A program made the translations under genes and the position numbers. From Loktanella fryxellensis (GTDB lineage Bacteria; Pseudomonadota; Alphaproteobacteria; Rhodobacterales; Rhodobacteraceae), in the NCBI RefSeq assembly GCF_900110065.1, contig NZ_FOCI01000006.1, forward strand, positions 1 through 64,000: a DNA stretch of 64,000 nucleotides, written 5' to 3'. This document shows positions 7,987-16,883 of the stretch, in pieces (position 1 is the stretch's first letter; the number at the start of each line of letters is the position of its first letter). Below the pieces are notes generated by a model that was not told the DNA's origin, searched no databases, and saw only the letters and a program-made list of their open reading frames with translations.

Positions 7987-9531
7987 TCAGGATTGCGTGG
8001 GGGTGCGGAAGCTGCCGGTCAGGCGGTCCAGCACGGCGTTGAGGTAGAGGCCGTTGGCTAGATGCACGCGCAATCCGGCGGCGGCCGGGTGATGCGACCA
8101 GTGCGGGAAAAGCGACTGCGCCAATGCCGCGCTACCGAAGGACCACAGCGCAAGCACGATCAGCGCCCATTCCAGTGCGCCTGCGTCGGGCGCGGGCGGC
8201 AGGCCCGCTCCCCAGATGACCTGCGCCGCCACCTGGAACCCGAAATAGGCCAGCGTCGTGGCCAGCGATGCGGCGACCGTCCGCCGCGTCAGCGCACCGG
8301 GGGCCTGATCGGCCAATCCCTGTGCGATCAGGTAGGACACGCCGAACACGAGGATCGCGCCCAGTGCGATGGCCTGCGGCGACTTTTCCCCGACGAGGCT
8401 GCCGAACCCGGCGGCGACAACCGCGTAAAGCAGCAGGGCGAGGGCGAAGGATTGCACCACCGCCCGCAGGCCCGGCACGGCGACGGGCCCCGGTTTGCGG
8501 ATCGCGTTCACCGCCCGCACCGCACCGCCCGCCGACAGGAATGCATGCGCCTTGTACAGCGAATGGGCCACGATGTGCAGCAGCGCCAGCGGCCACAGAC
8601 CAAGCCCGCATTGCAGCAGCATGAACCCCATCTGCGCCACGGTGGACCAGGCTAGCGCCGTCTTGATGGCACTTTGCGTCAGCATCACCAGCGCGCCGAA
8701 CAGGGCGGTGAAGCCGCCCACGACCACCAGTGCCGCCATCGCACCGGGGCTGGCCTGTACCAGCCCCGCCAGCGCGATCAGCATGACGCCACCCGCATTG
8801 ACGATGCCCGCGTGCAGCAGCGCGGACACCGGCGTCGGCGCCTCCATCACCTCGGTCAGCCAGCCGTGCACCGGAAAGGCCGCGGTCTTGAGCATGGCGC
8901 CAAGGGCCAGCAGGCCGACCCCGACCTGTGCCATGCCGGGCAGGGCGGCGGTGGCGTTCAGCGCCGCGATGTCGGTGGTGCCGAGGCTGCGCCACAGCAA
9001 AAGCGCGGCTGCGATCAGCGCCAGATCGCCCGCGCCCCAGACCCGGATGAACTTCTTGGCCGCGCGCTGCGCCTCTGCCCGCTCGGGGTAGAACAGCAAA
9101 AGCTGCCGCAGGATCAGGCCGGTCGCGACGAATCCCGCGATCAGGACAGGCAGGCTGGCCGCCTGCACCAGCACCAGCACCGCCGCGATGGTCGCAAGGG
9201 TCAACGCGTGGAACCGCCCCTCGCGCGCCTCACCGTCCAGATAGCGGCGGGCATAGCGCACGACGATCCAGCCGATGAAACCCACCAGCAGCGCCATGGT
9301 CGCGCTGACCGCATCGAGCCGCAGCAGGGACACGCCCGCCACCGACAGGGTCAGCGGCCCCGCCACCCAGAGCTGGACCAGACCGCCAAGCGAGAGGATC
9401 AGCGTCACCAGCGCCGCGCCTTCGGCCAGAACAGGCTGGCGGCCGGGGCGGCGGCCGGGCCGTGCGGCGCAGGCGATGGCCATTGCCAGCAACGGCAAAG
9501 GTGCGAGGGCGATGAGGGGCAAGGGGGTCAT
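7987..9531 (-). CDS. dabB: DabB, NuoL-like proton-conducting subunit of an inorganic carbon pump
   Basis: A 514-residue membrane protein of the complex I proton-channel family (about 14 hydrophobic segments). It carries the HGWLTEVMEAPTPVSALLHAG signature of NuoL/MrpA proteins around the middle. Placed directly before dabA and not within a nuo or mrp operon, it is best read as the cation-coupled membrane half of the DAB pump. The ATG at 9531 has GGAG nine bases upstream; a longer reading to 9645 would run through the promoter region shared with the divergent LysR gene. Confidence 0.9.
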   Translation of the reverse strand: MTPLPLIALAPLPLLAMAIACAARPGRRPGRQPVLAEGAALVTLILSLGGLVQLWVAGPLTLSVAGVSLLRLDAVSATMALLVGFIGWIVVRYARRYLDGEAREGRFHALTLATIAAVLVLVQAASLPVLIAGFVATGLILRQLLLFYPERAEAQRAAKKFIRVWGAGDLALIAAALLLWRSLGTTDIAALNATAALPGMAQVGVGLLALGAMLKTAAFPVHGWLTEVMEAPTPVSALLHAGIVNAGGVMLIALAGLVQASPGAMAALVVVGGFTALFGALVMLTQSAIKTALAWSTVAQMGFMLLQCGLGLWPLALLHIVAHSLYKAHAFLSAGGAVRAVNAIRKPGPVAVPGLRAVVQSFALALLLYAVVAAGFGSLVGEKSPQAIALGAILVFGVSYLIAQGLADQAPGALTRRTVAASLATTLAYFGFQVAAQVIWGAGLPPAPDAGALEWALIVLALWSFGSAALAQSLFPHWSHHPAAAGLRVHLANGLYLNAVLDRLTGSFRTPTQS

Positions 9532-9631
9532 GTGACGCTCCACGGTCATTCGGATCGACACGCGAGGTAGCCTTTGACAGATATTTATAAAATTACATAT
9601 ATTGCGGATAAATGATCTATGAAAGCGAACG
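9532..9631. promoter_or_regulatory. Divergent promoter region dabBA / lysR
   Basis: A 100-base gap whose part 9575-9620 is the most AT-rich stretch of the first 10 kb, amid DNA that is otherwise very GC-rich. It must carry the promoters for dabBA and for the divergent LysR gene, and probably LysR sites. I cannot point to one unambiguous T-N11-A palindrome. Confidence 0.55.
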
Positions 9632-10504
9632 GTGGCCCAACTCAACCTGCATCATCTGCGCCTGTTCAGGGCAATCGCACGCGACGGGACGCTGACGGGG
9701 GCGGCGCGCGGGCTGAACCTGTCGCAGTCGGCGCTCTCTACGCAATTGCGCACGTTGGAGGCGTCGCTCGGTCAGGCGCTGTTCGACCGGCAGGGACGCG
9801 GGCTCGTGCTGACCGAGGCGGGTCGCATCGCGCTGGATCATGCCGAGGCGATCTTTCGCACCGTCGACGACCTGACCGCGACGCTGCGCGAGACCGGGCA
9901 GCCGCGCCGTGCCCTGCGCGTGGGCGCGCTTGCCACCCTGTCGCGGAATTTCCAGATGCAGTTTCTGACGCCCCTGATCGGGCGCGCGGATGTCGAGGTC
10001 GTGCTGCGGTCCGGGTCGCAGGACGAATTGATGCGCGGCTTGGCGGCGCTCGCGCTCGACGTGGTGCTGACGAATCTTGCGCCCGCCAGCGATGCGGCCA
10101 GTCCGTGGTTGGTCCACCGGATCGCGGACCAGCCCGTCAGTCTGATCGGGACGCCTGCCCGGGTGGGCCGGGGGCCGCATGCCCTGCGCGACGCGCTGGC
10201 GGGTCATCCCCTGATCCTGCCCACGCGCGAGACGGCGTTGCGCGCCGCCTTCGATGCGCTGGCCGCCCGGCTGGACGTCGCGCCGATCCTGGCGGCCGAG
10301 GTGGACGACATGGCGATGATCCGTCTTTTGGCGCGGGCCGATGCGGGTGTGGCGATCATCCCGCCCATCGTCGTGCGCGACGAGATCCAGTCAGACACCC
10401 TGATCGAAATCGCCCGACTTGACGGGATACACGAGACGTTCTTTGCCGTGACGCAGGCGCGCCGCTATCCCAATGCCCTGCTGGCCGAGGTCCTGCAGCG
10501 CTGA
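9632..10504 (+). CDS. LysR-family regulator divergent from dabBA
   Basis: A 290-residue LysR-type regulator. The N-terminal winged helix reads LNLHHLRLFRAIARDGTLTGAARGLNLSQSALSTQLRTLE, followed by a periplasmic-binding-fold effector domain (from about residue 90, LRVGALATLSRNFQ). LysR genes often sit beside dab operons and are thought to respond to carbon supply; here the divergent layout makes dabBA the likely target. GTG start at 9632 with only a weak Shine-Dalgarno sequence, which is odd for an otherwise standard gene. Confidence 0.85.
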   Translation: MAQLNLHHLRLFRAIARDGTLTGAARGLNLSQSALSTQLRTLEASLGQALFDRQGRGLVLTEAGRIALDHAEAIFRTVDDLTATLRETGQPRRALRVGALATLSRNFQMQFLTPLIGRADVEVVLRSGSQDELMRGLAALALDVVLTNLAPASDAASPWLVHRIADQPVSLIGTPARVGRGPHALRDALAGHPLILPTRETALRAAFDALAARLDVAPILAAEVDDMAMIRLLARADAGVAIIPPIVVRDEIQSDTLIEIARLDGIHETFFAVTQARRYPNALLAEVLQR

Positions 10505-10513
10505 GGTGCTGCG

Positions 10514-11465
10514 TCAGGTGCCCCAGATCACCGCATTCTCGTGGCGCAGGATCACCGCGCGCAGATCGTCGAACCGCTGGACGATGAATTTCGTCAGCTT
10601 GTCGCTGGCGGGTTGCCGGGGGGCATCGCGCAGCGTCAGGATACCCAGCGACCGCTGCGGCTGCGGGATCTTGATCGGCAGCGTCTTGAACCGTCCGTCC
10701 TGCCGAAAGGCGAACAGCACGCTTTGCGGCAGGACCGTCAGGGCGTCGGTTTCATGCAGGTAGTTCAGCACGCTCAGCAGCGATCCACCCGCATAGCGGA
10801 CGTTGAATTCGCTGACGCCGATGGACAACAGGATGGCGTGCAGATCCGCCCGCAGCGGCGATCCGGGCAGCGGCGCGATCCACGGATAGCGCAGCAGATC
10901 GTGCGAGGTGGATGGATTTGCGGCCGAACAGCGGGTGCCGCGCCCGCGCGGCGATCACGTTGCGGCCCGGCAGGATTTCCGTGAACGCGAGTTCCGACCC
11001 CGGATCGACCACGCCCAGCGGGCAGATCGCCAGATCCAGTTGGCCCGATCGCAGCCCCGCCTGCAGTTCCGGCAGATTGCCATAGGACTGTTCGATCGAG
11101 ATGTCGGGCTGTCCGACCTGAAACTGCCCCAGCATCTGCGAGATGAAGGCATCCATGAAGAACGGCACCCCACCGATCCGCACGGTGCCAGCCGATCCTG
11201 CGTGAAAGCTGCGCACCGCCTCCGACGCCTTGCGGGACGCCTCGAGGATCACCTTGCCATGCGCCGCCAGTTGCCGCCCGATCACCGTGGGCACCAGCGG
11301 CCTGCGACCGGGGACGAACAGCCGCTCTCCCAGACGCTTTTCGAGCGCCGTCAGGGTGCGCGACACGGCGGGTTGCGTCAGGCCCAGCAGATGCGCGCCT
11401 TCAGTCACGCCACCGGCCTCGACCACGGCGGCGAGTTGAGCCAGATGCTTTTCGTCGATTTTCAT
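10514..11465 (-). pseudogene. LysR-family regulator, frameshifted
   Basis: The N-terminal 190 or so residues (MKIDEKHLAQLAAVVEAGGV..., helix-turn-helix GLTQPAVSRTLTALEKRLGE) read well to RHPLFGRKSIHL near 10900, after which the frame turns to nonsense. Another frame resumes at once with DLLRYPWIAPLPGSPLRADLHAILLSIGV and continues to a normal LysR C-terminus ending at 10514. One extra base around 10896-10900 explains this. The result is either a real pseudogene or a sequencing or assembly error. The gene is divergent from the ring-cleavage dioxygenase and would be its natural regulator. Confidence 0.85.
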
Positions 11466-11479
11466 AACGATCCGTTATG
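11463..11479. promoter_or_regulatory. LysR-type palindrome overlapping the start of the frameshifted lysR
   Basis: CATAACG-ATC-CGTTATG is a perfect 17-base palindrome containing the T-N11-A LysR box (T465 to A477 within the 11 kb block). It covers the lysR start codon itself and lies about 155 bases before the divergent dioxygenase gene. Probably the autoregulatory and activation site. Confidence 0.65.
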
Positions 11480-11633
11480 CTGCACATGCCAAAATGAATA
11501 CTCCCGCATGTTGCACGGTCCTAACCTGGCGGCAACGACCAGATGCGGCGACACGACCGGAGAGGAGGCCGGGCGTTTTGCAGGCGGTGGGGCAGGGCCC
11601 CGCGCCACGCATCGTCATCACGGGGGGACCACC

Positions 11634-12590
11634 ATGGCACGACTGACCGGCTATCATCACCTGACGCTCTGCACCCACGGCGTGCAGGAGGATTACGATT
11701 TCTACACCAAGGCGCTGGGCCTCTATTCGGTGAAACGCACGGTCCTGTTCGACGGCGTGCTGCCGGTCTATCACCTGTATTACGGATCGCGCAGCGGCGA
11801 CGCGTCGACGATCATCACGACGTTCCCGTTTGCCAAGCCCGGCGTGTTCGGGCGGCGGGGGTCGAACCAGTCCAAGGTGGTGATGCAGGCGATCCCGGTC
11901 GGCGCATCCGAGTTCTGGGTGAACCGCCTGAACGGGATGGGCATCGCCGCGCACAAGGCGATGCGGTTCGGGGCCGACCGGGTGGTCTTCGCCCACCCCT
12001 GCGGCATCCCGCACGAGCTGGTGGAGAACCCGTCCGACAGCCGCATCCCCATCGCCAACGCAGATCGCGGGATCGGTGCCGAGCACGGGATCAAGGGCAT
12101 CTACGGCGGTGCGGTGTCGGTGATGGACCGCAGCGCGATGGACGATTTCCTGACCATCGCCCTGCCGCTGGAGAAAGTCGCGGACAACCACGAAGGCATG
12201 GTCTTCGCCGTCCCCGGCCCGGACGGGTCGCGGTCCATGGTCGAGGTGCTGCACGAACCCGACGTGGCGCAGGGCACATGGACGCTGGCGGGGGGCACGA
12301 TCCACCACCTCGCGCTCGACACCGGCAACGAGGAAAACCAGCTGGCGCTGCGCGCGCATATCGAGGGGCTGGGGTTCACCGACATCTCGGAACAGAAGGA
12401 CAGGATGTATTTCAAGTCCTGCTATGTCCGCAGCCCCGGCGGGGCGCTGTTCGAACTGGCGTGGACCGTGCCCGAAGGCTGGGCCAAGGACGAGCCCGCC
12501 GACGCCATCGGCCAGACTTTGGTGTTCCCGCCGTGGTTCAGCGACCGTCAGGCCGAGATGGAAGCCGGCCTCGAACCCGCGACGTTCTGA
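11634..12590 (+). CDS. Extradiol ring-cleaving dioxygenase of the PcpA/LinE type (VOC fold)
   Basis: A 318-residue Fe(II) dioxygenase with tandem vicinal-oxygen-chelate modules. Candidate iron ligands His9 (YHHLTL), His225 (IHHLALDT) and Glu274 (GALFELAW) are each exactly two positions below those recalled for PcpA (11, 227, 276), so the whole ligand frame is conserved. PcpA and LinE open (chloro)hydroquinones to give maleylacetate-type products. A GGGGGA Shine-Dalgarno precedes ATG 11634. It heads an operon with a hydrolase, a Liv-type importer and two more aromatic enzymes, so a hydroquinone-type substrate made or taken up locally is likely; alternative annotation is a general ring-cleaving dioxygenase. 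Confidence 0.88.
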   Translation: MARLTGYHHLTLCTHGVQEDYDFYTKALGLYSVKRTVLFDGVLPVYHLYYGSRSGDASTIITTFPFAKPGVFGRRGSNQSKVVMQAIPVGASEFWVNRLNGMGIAAHKAMRFGADRVVFAHPCGIPHELVENPSDSRIPIANADRGIGAEHGIKGIYGGAVSVMDRSAMDDFLTIALPLEKVADNHEGMVFAVPGPDGSRSMVEVLHEPDVAQGTWTLAGGTIHHLALDTGNEENQLALRAHIEGLGFTDISEQKDRMYFKSCYVRSPGGALFELAWTVPEGWAKDEPADAIGQTLVFPPWFSDRQAEMEAGLEPATF

Positions 12591-12620
12591 ACCGTGGCCG
12601 CGGTCGCGTTAGGGGGGAAT

Positions 12621-13223
12621 GTGCGGGTGATCTGCGTCGTCGTGCATGGCCGTGGGCAGACGCCCGCCGACATGCAGGACATGATCGTGGGGCATCTGGC
12701 CGTGGACGGCGTGCGCTACGTCCTGCCCAAGTCGGACGGGCCGGGCTGGTACGACGCCCGCGCTGTCGACCCGCTGACCGACGCCACACGCGCGCAGGTC
12801 CGGCACGGCGTGGCGCGGATCATGGACGTGATCGCAATGGCTCGCGCGGCGGAACCGGATGCCGCCCTGCTGCTGTGCGGCTTTTCCCAGTGGGCCTGCC
12901 TGCTGGGCGAGGCTCTGCTGGCGGGCGATGTGATCCCCGACGCGGCATGCCTGTTCACCGGCTGCCGCGTGGGCACCGCTGCCGACGCGCTGCCGCTGCG
13001 CAATCTGGGCGGTCTGCCGGTCTATGCCAGTTGCGGGGACGCCGATCCGTGGATCCCCGTGGACGCTCACCACCGCCTGCTCAGCGATCTGAGCCGGGCC
13101 GGGGCACGCATCCGCAGCGACATGTTTCCGGGTCGCGCCCATACGGTGAACGGCATCGAAATCGGCGTGCTGACCCATATGCTGCGGGCGCTGGCCGACC
13201 GCAGACCGATCCTCGACACCTGA
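12621..13223 (+). CDS. Alpha/beta hydrolase (phospholipase/carboxylesterase family) in the aromatic operon
   Basis: About 200 residues with the carboxylesterase fold: VVVHGRGQTPADM near the start, nucleophile elbow LLCGFSQWA, then Asp in YASCGDADPWIP and His in FPGRAHTVNG. The elbow has Trp where the family usually has Gly (GFSQG), an unusual change beside the catalytic Ser. These enzymes often pair with PcpA/LinE-type dioxygenases. Start is uncertain: GTG 12621 or 12627 fit an AGGGGGG ribosome site, while GTG 12594 is the longest reading. Confidence 0.75.
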   Translation: MRVICVVVHGRGQTPADMQDMIVGHLAVDGVRYVLPKSDGPGWYDARAVDPLTDATRAQVRHGVARIMDVIAMARAAEPDAALLLCGFSQWACLLGEALLAGDVIPDAACLFTGCRVGTAADALPLRNLGGLPVYASCGDADPWIPVDAHHRLLSDLSRAGARIRSDMFPGRAHTVNGIEIGVLTHMLRALADRRPILDT

Positions 13224-13256
13224 GACACAGCATTTTTCAACCGGGAGGATGAGACG

Positions 13257-14537
13257 ATGATCACGCGCCGCAGACTGATACAGACCGGGGTCGCCAGCGG
13301 GTTCGCGCTAAGCGCATCCGGCCTTGCAATGCCCGCCATCGCACAGGCGCGGCCTGTGCGCATCGGCTATGTCAGCCCGCAGACCGGCCCGCTGGCAGGC
13401 TTTGCCGAGGCGGACAGCTTTACCATCGCGATGTTCAACCGCGTCATGGCCGAACAGGGCATCGCGGTCGCGGTGATCGTCAAGGACAGCCAGTCGAACC
13501 CCAACCGCGCCGCCACCGTGGCGCAGGAGCTGATCATCGACGACGAGATCGACTTCATGCTCGTCGCATCGACCCCCGAGACGACGAACCCGGTGGCGAC
13601 CGTGTGCGAGGGCGAGGGCGTGCCGGTGATTTCCACCAAGGCGCCGTGGCAGCCGTTCTTCATCGGGCAGCAAGGCAACCCCGCCGACCCCGAAAGCTGG
13701 CAACCGTTCGAATACGCCTACCACTACTTCTGGGGGCTGGAGGACGTGATTTCCGTCTTCACCAGCATGTGGAACCAGCTCGATACCAACAAGCAGGTGG
13801 GCGGGCTGTTCCCGAACGATGCCGACGGCAACGCCTGGGGCGATCCGAACGTGGGCGTGGCACCGGGGTTCACAGCGGCGGGATACACCACCACCGACCC
13901 GGGCCGGTTCCAAAACCTGACCGACGATTTCAGCGCGCAGATCAGCGCCTTCGCCGCCGCCAACGCCGAGATCGTGACCGGCGTGGTGATCCCGCCCGAC
14001 TTCACCACCTTCCGCAACCAGTCGTTGCAGCAAGGCTTCCAGCCCAAGGCGATCACGGTCGCCAAGGCGATCCTGTTCCCGCAATCGGTAGAGACGCTGG
14101 GCGAGGCCGGTCACAACCTGTCGTCCGAGGTGTGGTGGTCGCCGGGGCATCCGTTCACCTCGTCCCTGACGGGCGAAAGCTGCGCCGAACTGGCCGCCGG
14201 GTTCACCACGGAAACGCAGCGCCCGTGGACGCAGCCCATCGGGTTCGTCCATTCGCTGTTCGAACTGGCCGCCGACGTGATCAAGCGGGCGTCCGATCCC
14301 ACCGACCCCGACGCGGTGGTCGAGGCGATCCGCGCGACGGAATTGAACACCATGGTCGGGCGCATCGCATGGGACGGCGCTGGCGTGCCGCCCTTCGCCG
14401 CGCAGAACATCTGCAAGACGCCGCTGGTCGGCGGCCAGTGGCGCAGGGCCGAGGATGGCACCTTCGATCTGGTCGTCGTGGACAACACCATGCAGCCGGA
14501 CATCCCCACCGGCGGCACGATGGAACCGCTCGTCTGA
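13257..14537 (+). CDS. Tat-exported substrate-binding protein of a Liv/urea-type ABC importer
   Basis: A 426-residue periplasmic binding protein of the type I (LivK/AmiC/UrtA) fold. The N-terminus MITRRRLIQTGVASGFALS has a twin-arginine motif and a cleavage region ending AIAQA at about residue 31, so it is probably exported folded. Mature sequence begins RPVRIGYVSPQTGPLAGF. Flanked by aromatic ring-cleavage enzymes and followed by the two ATPases and two permeases, it probably captures an aromatic acid or phenolic compound rather than leucine. GGGAGGAT lies before ATG 13257. Confidence 0.88.
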   Translation: MITRRRLIQTGVASGFALSASGLAMPAIAQARPVRIGYVSPQTGPLAGFAEADSFTIAMFNRVMAEQGIAVAVIVKDSQSNPNRAATVAQELIIDDEIDFMLVASTPETTNPVATVCEGEGVPVISTKAPWQPFFIGQQGNPADPESWQPFEYAYHYFWGLEDVISVFTSMWNQLDTNKQVGGLFPNDADGNAWGDPNVGVAPGFTAAGYTTTDPGRFQNLTDDFSAQISAFAAANAEIVTGVVIPPDFTTFRNQSLQQGFQPKAITVAKAILFPQSVETLGEAGHNLSSEVWWSPGHPFTSSLTGESCAELAAGFTTETQRPWTQPIGFVHSLFELAADVIKRASDPTDPDAVVEAIRATELNTMVGRIAWDGAGVPPFAAQNICKTPLVGGQWRRAEDGTFDLVVVDNTMQPDIPTGGTMEPLV

Positions 14538-14545
14538 CGTCACAC

Positions 14546-14568
14546 GGTCCCGCCGGTCTGGCGGGACC
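14546..14568 (+). terminator. Intercistronic stem-loop after the binding-protein gene
   Basis: GGTCCCGCC (14546-14554), loop GGTCT, GGCGGGACC (14560-14568): a perfect 9-bp stem placed nine bases after the stop codon. There is no T-run. It likely limits read-through or protects the upstream mRNA, giving more binding protein than transporter. Confidence 0.7.
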
Positions 14569-14589
14569 ACACCCCGGATGGAATCCGCC

Positions 14590-15309
14590 ATGTCGATCCT
14601 GTCGCTGCACAACGTATCCCGGTCGTTCGGGGCCCTGAAGGTCACGGACGACGTGAGCTTCGACGTGCCCACAGGGCAGGCGCTGGGCATCATCGGGCCG
14701 AACGGGGCTGGCAAATCCACGCTGTTCAACCTGATCACCGGCAACCTGTCGGTGGATCGCGGGACAATCACCTTCGACGGGGCGGACGTCACGCGCACCA
14801 GCGCCATGCACCGCTGCTTGAACGGAATGGGGCGGTCGTTCCAGATCCCGCAACCCTTCGGCAGTCTGACGGTGTTCGAGAATCTGATCGTCGCGGCCAC
14901 CCACGGGCGGGGTCTGAGGGAGCGCGACGTGGCTGACGACTGTGCCGACATTCTGGAACGCACGGAACTGATCGACCGCGCCAACGATCCCGCATCCAGC
15001 CTGTCGCTGTTACAGCGCAAGCGGCTGGAACTGGCCCGCGCGATGGCGACGCAGCCGAAACTGCTGCTGCTGGACGAAATCGCGGGCGGCCTGACCGAAG
15101 GCGAATGCCGCGCCCTGATCCAGACGATCCGCCAGATCCACGCCAGCGGTGTGACGATCATCTGGATCGAACACGTGCTGCACGCGCTGAACGCCGTGGT
15201 GGAGCGGCTGCTGGTGCTGGATTTCGGGCGGGTCATCGGGATCGGCGATCCGGCCACGATCATGGCCAGCCGCGAGGTGCGCGAAATCTATCTGGGGATC
15301 GAGGTATGA
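14590..15309 (+). CDS. LivG-like ABC transporter ATPase
   Basis: A 239-residue ATPase of the branched-chain amino acid type. Walker A GPNGAGKST, Q-loop region SFQIPQPFGSLTVFEN, Walker B LLLLDEIAGGL and switch His in WIEHVLHAL are present. The signature segment reads LSLLQRKRLE, the degenerate version common in this subgroup. It drives uptake of the ligand delivered by the 13257 binding protein. ATG 14590 is preferred over ATG 14578, because GGATGGA lies just before it. The stop overlaps the next gene by four bases. Confidence 0.9.
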   Translation: MSILSLHNVSRSFGALKVTDDVSFDVPTGQALGIIGPNGAGKSTLFNLITGNLSVDRGTITFDGADVTRTSAMHRCLNGMGRSFQIPQPFGSLTVFENLIVAATHGRGLRERDVADDCADILERTELIDRANDPASSLSLLQRKRLELARAMATQPKLLLLDEIAGGLTEGECRALIQTIRQIHASGVTIIWIEHVLHALNAVVERLLVLDFGRVIGIGDPATIMASREVREIYLGIEV

Positions 15310-16013
15310 GTCTGCTGCAGGTCACCGGCCTGACCGCCCGTTACGGCGACTTTCAGGCGCTGTTCGGCGTCGATCTGACGCTGGACGCGGGCGAGGCCAT
15401 CGCCATCATCGGCGCGAACGGTGCGGGCAAGACCACGCTGATGCGGTCCATCTCCGGCGTGCTACGCAATGCGCCCGAGATGATCCGCCTGAACGGTGCC
15501 CCCATCGGTGCGCTGCCACCCGATGCGGTGGTGGCGCAAGGCGTTGCCATGGTGCCGGAAGGGCGGCGTCTGTTCGCGTCGCTGAGCGTGGAGGAGAACC
15601 TGCTGATCGGGGCGCATGGGCGCAAGGATGCAGGATACTGGACGCTGCAGACCGTCTATGACCTGTTCCCCATCCTGAAGGAGAAGCGGCACGTCCCCGG
15701 CGTGTCCCTGTCCGGCGGGCAGCAGCAGATGGTCGCCATCGGCCGCGCGCTGATGAGCAATCCGCGCGTGCTCCTCTGCGACGAGATCAGCCTCGGCCTT
15801 GCCCCCGTCGTGATCCGCGACGTCTATGCCGCCCTGCCGCGCATCCGCGACGCGGGGGCGGCGGTCGTCATCGTGGAACAGGACATCGGGCAGGCGCTGA
15901 AGGTCGCGGACCGTGTCTATTGCATGATGGAGGGGCGGATCACCCTGTCGGGTCGCCCGGAGGATCTGAGCCGTGCAGCGATCCATGACGCCTATTTCGG
16001 GGTCAGCGCATGA
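15306..16013 (+). CDS. LivF-like ABC transporter ATPase
   Basis: A 235-residue second ATPase of the Liv-type importer, with Walker A GANGAGKTT, EGRRLFASLSVEENLLIGA (LivF hallmark), signature LSGGQQQM and Walker B LLCDEISLGLAP. Starts inside the stop of the LivG-like gene (ATGA) and overlaps the LivH-like permease at its end, so all four cytoplasmic and membrane parts are translationally coupled. Confidence 0.92.
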   Translation: MSLLQVTGLTARYGDFQALFGVDLTLDAGEAIAIIGANGAGKTTLMRSISGVLRNAPEMIRLNGAPIGALPPDAVVAQGVAMVPEGRRLFASLSVEENLLIGAHGRKDAGYWTLQTVYDLFPILKEKRHVPGVSLSGGQQQMVAIGRALMSNPRVLLCDEISLGLAPVVIRDVYAALPRIRDAGAAVVIVEQDIGQALKVADRVYCMMEGRITLSGRPEDLSRAAIHDAYFGVSA

Positions 16014-16873
16014 TGTGGGTCGACACGGTGGTGCAGGGCATCCTGCTGGGCGGCCTCTATGCGCTGTTCGCGGCGGGGCTGAGCCTTGTGTTCGGAATCA
16101 TGCGGCTGGTGAACCTCGCCCACGGGGACCTGATCGTGCTGGCGGCCTACGTCATCCTGCTGGTGGTGTCGGTGCTGGGGATCAACCCGTTTCTGGCGGC
16201 GGCCATCGCCATGCCGGTGATGTTCGCCTTTGGCTGGCTGTTGCAGCGCGTGGTGCTGAATAGGGTGCTGGGCGAGGATATCCTGCCGCCGCTGCTTGTG
16301 ACCTTCGGCCTGTCCATCGTCGTGCAGAACGTGCTGCTGGAGGGGTTCACCGCCGACAGCCAGCGCATCGGCGCGGGCAGCCTGGAGACGGCATCGGTCG
16401 CCATCGGTCCGCTGACGCTGGGGGTGATGCCGCTGCTGACTTTCGCCAGCGCCATCGCCGTCATTGTGGGGCTGAACCAGTTGTTCTATCGCACCGCACT
16501 GGGCCGCGCGTTCCGGGCGGTGTCCGACGATCCGGTGACGGCCAGCCTGATGGGGATCAAGCCCGCGTCGGTGTTCGCCACCGCAACGGGCATCGCCATG
16601 GTCGTCGTCACCATCGCCGCGCTCTATCTGGGGATGCGGTCGAACTTCGATCCGACCATCGGGCCTGCGCGGCTGATCTATGCGTTCGAGGCGGTCATCA
16701 TCGGCGGGCTGGGGTCGCTGTGGGGCACGCTGGCGGGGGGCATCGTGATCGGCGTGGCGCAGACCGTGGGGGCCGCGATCAACCCCGAATGGCAGATCCT
16801 GTCGGGGCACGTCGCGTTCCTGATCGTGCTGCTGATCCGGCCCCGCGGCCTGTTTCCGCGCAGCCATGACTGA
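16010..16873 (+). CDS. LivH-like ABC transporter permease
   Basis: A 287-residue inner-membrane permease with about eight hydrophobic helices. LivH motifs include LLGGLYALFAAGLSLVFGIMR at the N-terminus and RALGRAFRAVSDDP-like cytoplasmic loop sequence (TALGRAFRAVSDDPVTASLMGI), the contact with the ATPase. ATG overlaps the LivF-like stop by four bases. Confidence 0.9.
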   Translation: MMWVDTVVQGILLGGLYALFAAGLSLVFGIMRLVNLAHGDLIVLAAYVILLVVSVLGINPFLAAAIAMPVMFAFGWLLQRVVLNRVLGEDILPPLLVTFGLSIVVQNVLLEGFTADSQRIGAGSLETASVAIGPLTLGVMPLLTFASAIAVIVGLNQLFYRTALGRAFRAVSDDPVTASLMGIKPASVFATATGIAMVVVTIAALYLGMRSNFDPTIGPARLIYAFEAVIIGGLGSLWGTLAGGIVIGVAQTVGAAINPEWQILSGHVAFLIVLLIRPRGLFPRSHD

Positions 16874-16883
16874 GGGGCGCCGT

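Noticed and set aside
5681-8047. A 788-codon open frame on the plus strand
   Set aside because: It is fully antisense to dabA, whose protein has clear family motifs; the antisense product is rich in Arg, Gln, Gly and His as GC-shadow frames are.
7987-9531. NuoL or MrpA subunit
   Set aside because: No other nuo or mrp gene is near and dabA follows 17 bases later; the DabB reading explains both.
9575-9620. AT-rich stretch as a replication origin
   Set aside because: Only about 45 bases long, without DnaA boxes or iterons; a divergent promoter explains it.
13308-15263. A 651-codon open frame on the minus strand
   Set aside because: Antisense to the binding-protein and LivG-like genes, with no domain pattern; typical high-GC artefact.
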